Shown: positions 52,131 to 63,270, counted from the first letter of the stretch. The stretch is 64,000 bases of DNA from Henricia sp. BOLD:AAB3569 (GCA_037783545.1 JBBELK010000062.1:2604001-2668000); one strand, 5' to 3'. A program made the numbers and translations. Notes: generated by a model not told the origin, from the letters alone.

Positions 52131-52257
52131 GTATTTTAGGCAGGTATTTTATATGATTATTAGGTTAGAACAAAGTCCATTTTTGGGAAAAATCTGGCCA
52201 TGCTCCTTTAAACAAAATATCCACAACATTCTCATTTTCCATAAGCATTTTTATTTC

Positions 52258-52765
52258 GCACCGTTTTCACCACTGTATTGTGCATTGAGATGGGAACTAA
52301 AGCAATTGTTAAACCACCTAACTCCCTTGAAGCCCTGTGCACAGTTACCGTCATAAATATCTGTCGTTGTCACGATCCTTTGTTGTAAAACCAATTCCAT
52401 TGTGAAGTGCCATTGAGTCACCTGCTTCAAATGCATTCCCTATCTTGTATGTGCCGACATTAAGTATGTAATTCTCACATGAGATGGCCATCTTACCGTA
52501 CTCGGCCCAAGCTGTGTTCCCTTTCCAGTTCTACAAGTCCACAAAGATTGCCAAAGCCATGTATTCATCCCAGTTACGGTAGAAGTCAACCGAGCTATCT
52601 TGACGACTCTGAAAGATGATCCATCCTCCCCCATCAGTCTCTATGTTACAGTAGACCTGTAAGCCATCGGTCAGTCTAGCAGGATAGAGATGGTGTAGAT
52701 GTCATTGTCACGGTGATCAGCTGTTAGCAGCTCCTGGCAGTACTTTTTCGACAAGAAAGACGTGG
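52258..52765 (-). pseudogene. Broken fibrinogen-domain pseudogene
   Basis: On the minus strand the pieces read [35 protein letters not shown] and [13 protein letters not shown]. After a deletion of about 80 bp, NWKGNTAWAEYGKMAIS, KDRDNDRY and, in another frame, DGNCAQGFKGVRWFNNCFSS follow. Compared with 20960-21618 it lacks the GEFWLGNEALRIL segment and carries stops and at least one frameshift. It keeps the canonical DRDND calcium loop and a WFNNC pocket that the intact copy has lost. It therefore derives from a different, more typical paralogue. Confidence 0.88.
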
Positions 52766-53479
52766 CCCTGTCGCCATCAAGAGCTTCCTGGCAGATGTGT
52801 GAAGTCGCACTGGCTCTGCTTTCGAGTCAAGCTGCTCAACTGACAAATACTCCCCTTGCATGTGCGCGATGGTTGAATGACACACTTTGGGTCCATAGAA
52901 CATTCACGGCCGCAGATCAGGAGAGGAGTCAGTTGCTGTTTTAAATGCATGGTTTTGTAGGATGAAGTTGTCGGCCAAGTAGAATATAGGGGTATAATTA
53001 GAACACTCGCTCTGGTGTCAGAAAAATCATAAACATGGCTGCAGTTATAGCTGGCAGACATATAGATAGATGCCATCATGTTTTTTTATTAAAGGACATC
53101 TTCAGTCAAATGAGTTAGTTGGCAAAGGTCCCATAACAATCATATTTGCCTACCTATTCCCACTCAAATCCGAAGATGTAGTTGCGCCGATCCTCTGTAA
53201 AAACGCAAAATTAAAAAACAAACAAAAAAACCATCTCATGGGTGTGCCGCTATCTTGCATTTGTCTATTTCGGGCTGCTTACGCTGTTACACATGACGTG
53301 ACGTCATCAAATTTGCACTTCCGGTTTGGCATTTTGAACATCCGTCACCCAGCCCCTGCAGGGGGAATGTCTTTGGGAGGCAGATTCTCCTTTGAGTGAA
53401 TGGAGAAAGGTGAACAACGGATTTGTATTCCTCGACATCTACGGTTTACATTAATATACATTCAAACCTGCCATTTAAC

Positions 53480-53660
53480 ACCGGCTAGCTCGGTGGTCGA
53501 GTGGTTAAGACGTACGTGTGCCTTGTTTGCAGGAGGTCGTGGGTGGAGTCCAACCCGAGCACGTTATGAAGTTTTTCATAGTGTCTCGGGAAAGAACACA
53601 GTGCTAATATACGTCGGGTTAGGCCACAAACAAATCCTAATTAACATTCATTCTCCCCGA
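53480..53660 (+). mobile_element. SINE-like element with Ser/Leu-type tRNA head
   Basis: CGGTGGTCGAGTGGTTAAGAC resembles the D-arm region of a class II tRNA (A box). GGGTGGAGTCCAACCC stands where the B box would be but is degraded (GTCCAA for TTCGAA). A unique body follows. Confidence 0.45.
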
Positions 53661-54292
53661 CGCAAGCTAAATTAATTACTGATTATATAATTTGCCATTG
53701 TTTTATTCTTCGAGTATCTGCTTTAACACTAAATGTACATTAAGTCAACCTTGACCACATAATAGAGAAACTGTGTAACACAAGTTTAGGCCAAACATTA
53801 AGGTTAAAGAAGCGTGTCCAGATTTTCTGGAAATTTGATCTAGCTCTAACATAACAATCATATAAAATACATCCCAAAAATAATATTTATGACAAGAAAA
53901 CAAAATATTAAGGTAAAAAGTTAACGTCTTGATCGCAAGTAGTGATACGAATCGATATCGCGCTGTTTCGCTTTCAGACTATATTTCATAGTGCTAAAAA
54001 TAATAGCTGTAGCATAAATTTTACTCACATTGGAACCTCCCATGGCTTCATTCGATCTTTGTTAGCAGTTGCTCTTCGTTCGATCTTCGTTAAGTGATAC
54101 ATGAACGCACGCTTCATTAACTAACGATGACTAACTAATCTTCGTCGAACAAATTTCTCTAGTGAGTACGGGGTCTAATTAGTCTCATCTCACATTTTCG
54201 ATGGGTATAGAGACCCAAAGTAGACATCTTTTTGTTAACTGCTGAGATGGTGGCTCTGAACACGAAATCACCAATCGCTGTAGCAAATGACA

Positions 54293-54524
54293 TCACATGC
54301 GGTACAACAATCGTAGACCCTTAAATGCCAAGTAGATTGCACCAAGCGCGAAGAAAAGCAAGTCGCGCCGATCTCGCCGCAGGTTGTCCGCTTCGAGAGT
54401 CCCGACTCGTCGGTTGATGAGTTGGAGATGACGTCGTAGCGCCCTCACATCCTGGACAGGGCCACCCTCAGCGGCTGACGATGTGTTTAGCTCAGACGGG
54501 CTGGTGACCGTGTCATCTGGACCA
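54293..54524 (-). CDS. MFF: MFF last exon: coiled coil and tail anchor
   Basis: The acceptor TTTTCTATTAG starts the exon in phase 2. It reads GPDDTVTSPSELNTSSAAE, then DVRALRRHLQLINRRVGTLE (heptad pattern), a basic patch LRRDRRD, and LLFFALGAIYLAFKGLRLLY before RM and stop. A single C-terminal transmembrane segment with few residues after it is the tail-anchor layout of Mff. The open frame continues upstream of the acceptor but is intron. Confidence 0.9.
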
Positions 54525-57500
54525 CTAATAGAAAACAATTGAAATGAAATAATTGTACATGTGTAGTTCTTTGCAAGCATTACCGGTACTATGTACTGTA
54601 GCTTACAAATATTCATCAGGCAGCCACAGTATTTTACTGGTTCATTCCAGTAACCGTGTGCTATTCTATGTTTCAGGTAAACCGACCCCAGCGGCCGGAC
54701 TTTTTTGGGTGCGTCGCATGAGGGCGAGCTACGCACCGATTGCAATACAACACGCCCAGACCGCCGCCTTGTCATAGGGGGAATGATATTTATGGAACTT
54801 GCAGAATGATCGTCGCCTCTGATCTTGGCCACAACATTCCGATAAAAACTATAAATCAGCAGAGGTGCCAACCAACCAACTCACTTGGAAATCCTTTGTC
54901 GGTTCATACTGCTTCCGTCTGGTTTTACAACACTCTGATCTCCAACAGTCGGGAAACGCACATCGTCCATTTTTAACGTGTGAGGTGGCGTTGTTAAACC
55001 AACAACAGTGTGAGCTACAAGAGCACCAACAAAAAGCAAAATAAAATGGTCAATTAATTGAAAAAGCAGTCAGAATCGAATCTGCAAGGTCCTTGGGACT
55101 GCCTGGTCTTGGCAGTGTTGTAATGACTCGGACTCGAGACGACTCAAGTCCCGATTTTCACTGACTTGACTTGACTTGAGACTCGAACCTCAAATAACTT
55201 GACTTGACTCAAGACTCAAACCTTTAATGACTTGATTTGAGTCGGACTTGTAAATTTTTCACTTGGGTCTGCCAAAAATAAAATTGAACTTTTATGTATT
55301 TTTTGTCATTTTGCGGACCGAATTGTTTTTCAGAACTAAAGCTTTATTTTAACATGGAGCATTGTTGGCCAGAACAAAAATACCTTACATGAATGCAAGA
55401 TTCAGGGAATTAAAATTCGCTTGACCAATATGCTTGACTTGACTTGACTTGACTTGGGACTCGAGGGCAGTTTGAATTGACTTGGGACTCGAGCAGCCCT
55501 GCAGTGTCTTGGTCTTAGTCTGGAACTAACTGGTCTTGACCACAACTCTAGTCATAGTCCTCACTGTACTTCAGAGGGGGTGTTTGTTACATCAGAAATC
55601 CAAACCCAGATCCCGAGATGTGTCACCGCACAGAGACAAAACGAATCTTCTCTCAACCAGGCTCTCAAGACACATGAACAGCAATTTACTGACCAAATTT
55701 GTCAAATCTCAGTCCGAAGACATTTATCGTAATTAAACAGGCATACGAGTGGAGCATTAAGAACAAAATGCAGAAGGGGCGTGGCTATGGGGAGGGGCTT
55801 TTGGGGAGGAGGCGGGAGTGCGTACAATGTAGACAGAAGTGCTTTAATTTTGGAAACACCAGTATTGTGCAATGTGAACATTTTAACTACCATTTTCCAT
55901 GTTCACAAGAACCAGTTTAGTTTAACGAGTGTGAATAGAAGAAAAAAAAAATTGTTGACGTGCCGGCCAGCGAATGTGTCAGCTGAAGTGGCCGGTCAAC
56001 TCTAGGCGCAGCGTGCTAGCGGCCAGTTCATCCAAACACGCGGGCACACCACGGAAGTGTCATGGCGTCTCCTTGGTGACTAGACATGCACAAGTCTGCA
56101 TCGCGACTCGTTGCAATCTTGGTCTGCACGCACAGCCAGTTCACATGCACGCACGCAAGCACAGAAGTGTCATAGACTTGGACAAGTCTGCTTCACGACA
56201 TTACTGTCAATAGAGGGCACTCTTTTTATGCTCGGTAAAAACTTGGCACGTGCGTTGGTAGAAACAAAAAGCGGAAAATAAAATCTGCCACGCTTGACAA
56301 CAAAAAAAGTGGAGTAATGAAACAAAATATTTCCGCAAACGCGGACATTTCACATGCCTGAAAAACAAGCAGTTTCAATTTGTTTGAATCATCTGTTGTC
56401 ACTAAGAATTTAAACAACACAGTTTACTCACACAAAAATCTTAGCAAAGTTCACGTCGCCATTTTGGAGATCTGTGATCCCAGAGATCTCGATCAGGATC
56501 TGTGCGAAGTAAACGAGTTCACCTTAGATCTGCGCAGATCTGGATACGTCCATAACAAAAGGCACTGTCACACTGTTGCAAATGAGCTAATGTGTGCTTG
56601 CTATGACGTTTTGTGAAATTTGGGTGTAGGTTGTCATTCGTTCGAGACACGTTTGGCATAAGTTGTATTTGTTAGCGGTTCGTAGGCGCTGGGGATCTAG
56701 AATTGTTTTGGACATGTTTAAAATTTGTTAGCGTGTGACATTGTTGTGATCAATACGCCATGTATACGTTGAGCATTCGCTGTGTGAACGTTTTGCACGT
56801 TGGGTGTAGGTTGCTTCTTCGTCAGCTGTTCGGCCATATATGTCCAACCCATCTGGAACTTTGTCATACATATTAAGTTTAATGCGGACAGCCCAGGACG
56901 TTTTCCTCTCAGGAACTTTTCCCCGAGTCCAGCAGTTATTTTAACTGGCCAACTGCTGCCCAGGAAAAGTTCCCAGGTAACTTTTCCCGAGACGAAAAGT
57001 CTAATGCGGACACAGTGAGTCGGTAAAAGCGCTCTGGAAGCGTACGTCCGGGCCGTGAATGTCAACCTGCAAAGTCTCGATAAAATCGACTGTGTCAAAA
57101 AGTGGTAGTCCAAATGCGGACAGCAGTAAAATTTAGCTATTTTTTATTTTTACCATCGTCTCGGTAAAACCTTCCAAAAACAAGTCCAATGCGGACACGG
57201 CTATAGACAATTTTCTTGACAATGGAGGATGTTAAGTCGAATGTAGGAAAATTTTGAAATTTAGGGTTTTATTCGTATGGCTTTTAAATCTCACCCTCTC
57301 GTCCAAAACAGATGAAACTCACACAATCAAATTTGTCAGGCCTTGTTTACATAATCTAAAATTTTAATTTAAATCTGTTAGAAAATTAACAAGTTATTTA
57401 AGATTAAAAGTAGGACAGTTTTTTTTACACATACATGTAGTACATGGTACTGCTTCACATTGTCTTAATACAATTAATGCTTATTTGACTATCTGCCAAT

Positions 57501-60500
57501 GCATACCGTAGTTCCAAACTGTCAATCAACTGAACCCGCCGACCAATCACAACAGGGCTAGAAGACAGCGCCCACATAGTTCAAAGTGCATTGCCTTACA
57601 AACCAACATCACGTGATTTTCTGCCCATACATTGTACATGTATGTGGTGTTTGTGGTGAATTTTTGGTTTCAAGGCCGGGCAATTCGCTGTTCAAAGGTA
57701 AGAAAGCAAATTGTTATGAATATATGACATCTCTGTATCACTGGCCTTTTACTAAGTGCGTGCTACGGTAACTGTCGACCCTGAAACATGAATACCTTCG
57801 AGTTTTCTCCAATGAATATGTGCTTTCCGTTAAAAGTCCCATTGGTTTGTGCAGTGTGTGTGGACATTTTAACGATAGCGTGTGAGGCATACAGTAGCAA
57901 CAATATCCAAAGAGGCGGGGTTAATTGGGCAACTCCGGAACTATGCATTAAAGCACACTTCAAGGAATGAGAATATACATGTAAGAGAATATGTCCTTCT
58001 ATTCATTCAAAAGACAAACCTGTTGGGAAAGCTGTCATTTCTTCAAAGTCCAGATGTCTTGGAGTTTGCCTTGAGCCAACATGTGTGTCTGAACCTACGT
58101 AATGCATAAGGACAGAGAAGATTCTTAATGTTTTATAATTCATCTCCGATAAACTAAACTGTCGGTAACAAATTATAACAAAAAGTCAGAAATTCAGTTT
58201 TGGCTTGTTTTGTCCAAATTCTCTGGTTTTCTTTTTAAGGACAGGGTCACACAAATTAAGACATACCAATTTATTGTACATGTTGTATTACTACATTCCG
58301 ACATTGGTACGACGAGATTTTCTGCGTGTGACCCCCTAAAAATATTGTAATCATATCACAATCGATTAATGAAAAGAATTCTCATTGTTCGATTGTAATG
58401 CAATTGGGTCTTTCTATAAATCAGGGGTCCAATGTTGGTGTCCCCCGTTACATTTTACATCTTGTTTTTGTAAATTGAGGACACATTCTTTGAATACTTT
58501 CTATCTCAAAGAGTGGTACATAAAGTAGAATTCATACAAAATGGTTTAAAAGCAATTTTAATGATTTTTGTACGAAAAATAACACAAAATGTCACACTTT
58601 TGGACCCCTAATTTATAGAAAGACCCAATTGTAATCGGATTTCAATAAATTGGCAAAAAAACGTGTGTGACCCCCATCTCATAATAGTTTTACAATCCAT
58701 CCCATATATGTACTGTACATGCACATACCTTCTTTGTTTTGAAAGGTTTCCGCAATATTTTTGTCTGTTTGATGTTTAAAACTTTACTACGTTTACAACT
58801 ACAATGTGCTTTTGTTACTGTTGTACATTATTTTGTGTTACTGTACTAACACTGGTGCGTGTTGCACACGTGTGCAATTAATTAACTCGTCGCATAACTC
58901 ACGCGTACACGCGTGTGCTTTGCTGAGCCTAGCGTAGACACACATCCGAATGGGGCTTTGTGTTGCACAGTATCAGAAACATGCGGTATCTGCAAAAGTG
59001 TCATTTTATATAATAATTATATAATATTGGATGGCTTTGAGGGTGATATGAGAATATACCGCACGAGTCACGAAAATACCGAACGAGCCGAAAGCGAGTT
59101 CGGTATTTTCATGACGAGTGCGGTATATTCTCATATCACCCGAAAAGACATCCACTATTATTATTGTTACATAAAATGAAGCCGACACACTTGTAACATT
59201 TTTCAGAGAGTATAATTTAAAATTTGAAATTGTTGAAAGTTCCACAAGCAACAGTAAACATTTTCAAGACGGAGTATAATTTACTGGTAAAACTCGAAAT
59301 TCAAACTTGCTGTTTAATTTTGCTTAAGTGTGTGCTTTGTGCGGAAGTTTACATCTGTTTACCCCGTAATTTCCCTCAAAAATCAAAACCCTGCCCACTT
59401 TCCACAAAATTAAGCTTGCTAATATCAAGAATGGTTTAACTAAATTTTATTTTGTAAAACAAATACAAAAAAAACTCCAGAATTCTAAATGCAGATCTGT
59501 ACAAAACTCACGACAGTGGCGTACAGTAACAGAAATGCGCGGTATCGCTCACAGCTTCATTTTATATAATAATACTCTATATCATTTACCTGCAACCATG
59601 ATCCGTTCCGGTACATTCATAGCATGTGCTGGGCTGTTGGTTGGGTAATCATTGTCTAGGGCTCCTGAGTCTGTGTATGAGTTGCCATCATCAGGTTGGC
59701 CCATGCTTAATCTTGTTGGAATCTGTTGATAAGCAAAAGAAACAACAGTTACCCGTAAGTAGGGGTATTTTGGGTAGCGCTGGGAGTTACCGTTTATTTT
59801 TCTAAACGTTTAAACGTCAATTTAACGTTCGTTTAAACGAATAGTAAACATAACAAAAAGTAAAACTGATTACCGCGCTCGCAATATAAACTTCTTTGAC
59901 CTGGTATCATGCATGTGCTGTAATTGGATACTTTCGAGAAGTCACTCAAACCCGAAGTTGGCAACCAATGAGAGAATGGAATCAATAACAGTTCCAACAC
60001 AACTACGATCGTCGGCTCCACAGTGTTTACCGCCCTGCTCACCTGCTTTGAATTCAACTTGCAAGATGAAACCGAAAACCATCAGTAAAATCGCTCACGC
60101 CAGCGAACGCAACTCTATATCTTCGGCTTGAAACCACAAATGTTACCGACCGTTGGGCTCATCACAGCGGTATGCTGCCTAATTTTTTCAGAAAAAAACT
60201 GCCTCTTTAGAAATTTCAGGCGGCGCAAAACAGCCATTAGATCTTTGAAAAAGGGAGGGTCGTGTTTTTACAAGTTGGTTTCGGATACCGTTCAGCATTT
60301 TTCTAAACGGATAGTTACATTTCGGTCGTTTAAACGTTTACACGGTCGCAGCACTAATTTTGGGTCATTCCAGTTTTGTTTTCGTCAAAAACTTGGGATT
60401 GTTCCATCCATGAAGGAGTACATACATACTGTACGGGTCTGTCCATAAAGTATGTACGCACGGAGGGGGGTGTTGTTGACATTGCGTACACCATGCGTAC

Positions 60501-61932
60501 AGGGGGGTCCAATTCAATGCGTATGTAGGCAAACCGAAAATTTACTTTTAATAAAGCGGGAAAGAATGGACAAGTTGACCATGGCTTCAGACCTTACATA
60601 CATCCGGTATGTACCAAACATATCCAGGCCACACATTATTTTATTCTCACACATCTCAAATTTTGCTCACTCCTCAGTTTAGGTTTTTCCATTAAATCTT
60701 CAGTTACTGATGCTTGATGGGTCATTTTAAGTATAGTGGTCAACGTCTCCATTTTGTCATTTTTTTATCAGACTTTGGGGACGACATGCGAATCATACTA
60801 GTATAGCAATTTACTAGTACTGAACCATTCACCAATGCTAAAAAGAGGTACATGTAGCCCGAGAAGTCAAAAAATATATGGAATGCGTATGTTGTCTCAA
60901 TATACACACGTACATGGTATAACCGGGTACGGCCTAAAATAAAACACGTGTCCATCCCGGTTACGTGCGTATATATTGGAAATTTGTACACACGGTTTTT
61001 AGAAGGGCATGTTGTCACACTATTTGTAAACCCTTTTTGGGCCTACGTTGTGTGTATCTCTTCAGAACAACTTATTTCTTTTATTTTGAGACCAGACAAA
61101 GTTATTTCCTCGGGTCCGTGTTGCTAAAATGCCCCCTTTACTGTGGAAAGACCCTTTTGCATTTTAATGTGCTTTTTATCGTGGGGCGCTCTGAGATAAG
61201 ATTTTACCCTTACAAAAAAGTTTTATATAATTCTATAGAACGCTTTATAGAGTTCTATAGAACTCTATAACATTCCAGATTCTCTATAGAACTTTTAAGG
61301 ATTCTCTATAGAAATCGGTTTCCTCTGTAGAATTCCGTAGAATTAGTTTTCTATAGATCTAAATTTCTATAGAAAATTTAATTTAAAAAAATGGCGTCCC
61401 CGCTTCTCTATAGAATTTTTACGGTTGTCTATAGAAATCGGTTTCCTCTATAGAATTCTATAGAATTAGTTTTCTATAGATCTAAATTTCTATAGAAAAT
61501 TTAATTGAAAAAAATGGCGTCCCCGCTTCTCTATAGAATTGTTACGGTTGTCTATAGAAATCGGTTTCCTCTATAGAATTCTATAGGCCATTCTATAGAA
61601 TGTTTTATAGAGATTCTATAGAGGTCCGTTATAGATTTCTATAGAATTCGTATAGAAAAGTGGCCCACTTTTCTAAAGAATCTCTATAAAACATTTCTAT
61701 AGAATTGCCTATAGAAATTCTATAGATTTTTTTAATAGAATTCTACAGAACTTTTTTGTAAGGGTATGGAGGACGTTTTTAGGAAATTATTATTATTATT
61801 ATTACAATACAAACTTACTTGCATTTTACTGTTGATATCCGTACTGTACTCTGTACTATAATGCATCTGCTGTAGTTTCTCCATCTCTTGCTCCATTTGA
61901 TTGATAATAGATGTGGCATCTGTACTTCCCAT
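54293..61932 (-). CDS. MFF: Mitochondrial fission factor, four coding exons
   Basis: Coding exons 61819-61932, 59590-59722, 54885-55014 and 54293-54524 join in phases 0, 1 and 2 without a break to give 202 residues. The N-terminus QQMHYSTEYSTDINSKMQ corresponds to the Mff motif IQYEMEY..GISQRMR. Exon 2 ends with MNVPERIMVAG, the conserved second Mff repeat motif. The C-terminus is a short coiled coil (ALRRHLQLINRRVGTLEAD) followed by a tail anchor. Mff sits in the outer mitochondrial and peroxisomal membranes and recruits the fission GTPase Drp1. It is shorter than the long vertebrate isoforms. Introns 1 and 2 are full of MITEs. Confidence 0.88.
54885..55014 (-). CDS. MFF: MFF third coding exon
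   Basis: The acceptor GGTGCTCTTGTAG and donor TTCCAA/GTGAGTT enclose 130 bases, phase 1 in and phase 2 out, fitting both neighbours exactly. It reads HTVVGLTTPPHTLKMDDVRF then PTVGDQSVVKPDGS. The TPPHTLKM part corresponds to the TPPRVLTL stretch of vertebrate Mff. The internal spliced segments of long vertebrate isoforms have no counterpart that I can see. Confidence 0.8.
55123..55500. repeat. TTGACTTGACTTGAGACTCG low-complexity repeat
   Basis: Runs of TTGACT and GACTCGAG words on both sides of a unique AT-rich centre form an imperfect inverted repeat in MFF intron 2. Non-coding. Confidence 0.6.
55590..56640. repeat. Dispersed repeat related to 27.8-28.1 kb, in MFF intron 2
   Basis: It contains CCCAGATCCCGAGATGTGTC, CACGTCGCCATTTTGGAGAT and GATCTCGATCAGGATCTGTG, in the same order as 27815-28110. 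AACGAGTTCACCTTAGATCTGCGCAGATC is shared with 21690-21730 in inverse. The small frames inside are not conserved. Confidence 0.5.
56870..57200. repeat. Inverted repeat with TAATGCGGACA words
   Basis: TTTAATGCGGACAGCCCAGG, a CAGGAACTTTTCC stem inverted around GGCCAACTGCTGCC, then CTAATGCGGACACAG, AAATGCGGACAGCAG and CAATGCGGACACGG. It probably is a foldback element with clipped ends. Non-coding. Confidence 0.45.
57498..57949. mobile_element. MITE, AATGCATAGTTCCGA family, copy 3
   Basis: The left end has a 4-base insertion (AATGCATACCGTAGTTCC). The right end GGAACTATGCATT and the inner GAACCCGCCGACCAATCACA block match copies at 30140 and 37285. It lies in MFF intron 2. Confidence 0.78.
58402..58631. 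mobile_element. MITE with 32-bp TIRs in MFF intron 2
   Basis: CAATTGGGTCTTTCTATAAA plus TCAGGGGTCCAA is inverted as TTGGACCCCTAATTTATAGA plus AAGACCCAATTG. The unit is 230 bp and AT-rich. The target duplication is unclear because the ends contain the palindrome CAATTG. Confidence 0.75.
59040..59140. repeat. Hairpin repeat in MFF intron 2
   Basis: GGGTGATATGAGAATATACC plus GCACGAGTCACGAAAATACC are inverted after a GAGCCGAAAGCGAG centre. The flanks AAACATGCGGTATC (58978) and GAAATGCGCGGTATC (59531), each with nearby TTCATTTTATATAATAAT-like text, suggest a larger unit of about 600 bp. Confidence 0.65.
59590..59722 (-). CDS. MFF: MFF second coding exon
   Basis: The acceptor TTATCAACAG (phase 0) and donor GCAG/GTAAATG (phase 1) enclose 44 codons plus one base, reading IPTRLSMGQPDDGNSYTDSG, ALDNDYPTNSPAHAM and NVPERIMVA. 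The start IPTRL parallels VPEKL and the end NVPERIMVA parallels QVPERIVVA of vertebrate Mff; these are the two conserved repeats thought to contact Drp1. Confidence 0.9.
59775..60356. mobile_element. hAT-type MITE, 8-bp target duplication
   Basis: The ends TAGCGCTGGGAG and the inverse of CGCAGCACTA are flanked by ATTTTGGG on both sides (59767-59774 and 60357-60364). Both ends carry CTAAACGTTTAAACG-type words just inside. An 8-bp duplication with a CAGYGCTG-like end fits the hAT superfamily. It lies in MFF intron 1. Confidence 0.82.
61205..61766. mobile_element. TIR element made of TTCTATAGAA palindromes
   Basis: TACCCTTACAAAAAAGTT is inverted at the right end (AACTTTTTTGTAAGGGTA). The interior is dominated by TTCTATAGAA and CTATAGAATTCTATAG palindromes. 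It includes a 123-bp direct repeat (starts 61305, 61428, 61551) that contains AAAATGGCGTCCCCGCTTCTC. No coding sequence. It lies in MFF intron 1, 53 bp from exon 1. Confidence 0.88.
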
Positions 61933-61953
61933 TACGGTACTTCACGTGTACGA
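61819..61953 (-). CDS. MFF: MFF first coding exon with 21-base 5' leader
   Basis: The ATG at 61932 opens MGSTDATSIINQMEQEMEKL, then QQMHYSTEYSTDINSKMQ, ending exactly at the donor ATGCAA/GTAAGT in phase 0. A pyrimidine-rich TTGTTGTTTTGTAG upstream (minus strand) looks like an acceptor at 61954-61955. A non-coding leader exon probably lies further upstream, towards 63 kb. Confidence 0.88.
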
Positions 61954-62469
61954 CTACAAAACAACAACAAAAAACAAACAAAAAAACAAATTACCTAGTG
62001 ACACTGAATTTCACTATTCTTTAGAATGCAAATGGGTCTGTCCACAGTAATGGGGTACATTTGCAAAAGAAGTCAATAATTTCTTTCAGATGTCTTTAGT
62101 TTATCTCAGAATTAAAGAAATGTCCTTGTTTTGTTCTCAGGGGATAACTTTTGCCCAAAAAGGTAAAAAATTGCTGCCAAAACATGTACATTTTTGAAAA
62201 GCTTGCGTACAAATTGTCCTATTAGTAAGTATGTAACGTGGACAGACCATTTTGTGACATTTTTTTCCGTCTTTGTTACATGCGTAATAGGAAAACTTGC
62301 ACGGGGTTTTCACATGTTGTAGGATTATTTTTCGTACTCCTTGGTGAAAAAGTTATTTCCTAAGTTTAGCTTGATAATTTAAAGATAAAATGAAGACATT
62401 TGAAGTGAACTGGGACCTAAGATCTTGAATGTTACAGAAATGTATCCCATTACTGTGGAAAGAGCCAAG

Positions 62470-62812
62470 TATAAACTGCTTTTGGCTAAGTGCGACATCC
62501 AGGATTTACAGTACAACGAGGTGACTACAAGAGGGCGGGCTATCTCGACCCTGATTTGTTGTGCTCGTTCTCCCGCTGTTCTTTTCAGTATGCTTGGAAA
62601 ATGTTTAAGAAAAATTCCGTTGGACTATTTTTTTTTCATCGGGGAGAAAAGACCACGGTACAACATTCTGGAGATTCCAGGGACTTCCATGGTAAGTTTT
62701 TCAATGTTTAATTTTGAAGGTGAAATTTCACTTTGGAGAAGGGCGGCCATCTTGGTCGTGCTCGAAAAATCAACACGGCAAATGGGGTTCAAAGGTACTA
62801 AGGGGCTAAAAT
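62470..62812. mobile_element. One-armed copy of the TACTTTTAGAAGG MITE
   Basis: It follows the right half of 4468-5236: the GAGGTGACTACAAGAGGGCG block, ACCACGGTACAACATTCTGG, TTTTTCAATGTTTAATTTTG, GGCGGCCATCTTG and AAATGGGGTTCAAAGG. The apparent 129-codon plus frame here is transposon sequence. Confidence 0.6.
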
Positions 62813-63185
62813 AGCAATCGGGCCCGCCTGTATACTGTCCGCCATGAGCTGAGCAGTGGCTGTACCCATGCGGGGTAACTTTTTTGGAACTGCCTTATTT
62901 TTGATTTAATAAACCAATTTTAATGATTTTTTCTTGTGTGTATAGTGTGATTTCTTTAGTTTCCATCACATTTCTTTAACTACTTACAAAAGTGTGTAGA
63001 AGATGACAAATCGGCAGTCAAAAATTGGTACTTCACGGGTTCGAAGCCCTTTTAGAAGTCATAATCTACACAAATTTACCATCCCCGTTTCAATTTACTT
63101 TCGGAAGGTTCCACCAATTTAGTGAAAAAGTATTGATTTTTCTGTCGATGCGCGCGCGGTACAGGAAGTTTTAACAATGGCGTGA

Positions 63186-63270
63186 ATGGAGAATGTTGAC
63201 GCGATCCTCGTCAGCACTGGATGGACCGCTCGTGAAATTTATGACCTTGTGCACAATGGCAAATGCCCAG
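63186..63270 (+). CDS. Probable first coding exon of an unidentified gene
   Basis: The ATG at 63186 opens 28 codons, reading MENVDAILVSTGWTAREIYD then LVHNGKCP. The exon ends at a strong donor TGCCCAG/GTAAGAAA. An upstream ATG (63178) gives only MA and stop. Just upstream is a GC-rich GCGCGCGCGGTACAGGAAGT with an ETS-like site, as in housekeeping promoters. The MFF gene points away on the other strand, so a shared promoter near 63.1 kb is possible. I do not recognise the protein. The remainder lies beyond the window. Confidence 0.5.

Noticed and set aside
52762-52944. Plus-strand frame beside the fibrinogen pseudogene
   Set aside because: It has a retroelement-gag-like flavour (SSQAAQLTNTPLACARWLND) but no motif firm enough to name.
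62425-62814. 129-codon plus-strand frame before the 63186 exon
   Set aside because: It aligns to one arm of the TACTTTTAGAAGG MITE, so it is transposon sequence.
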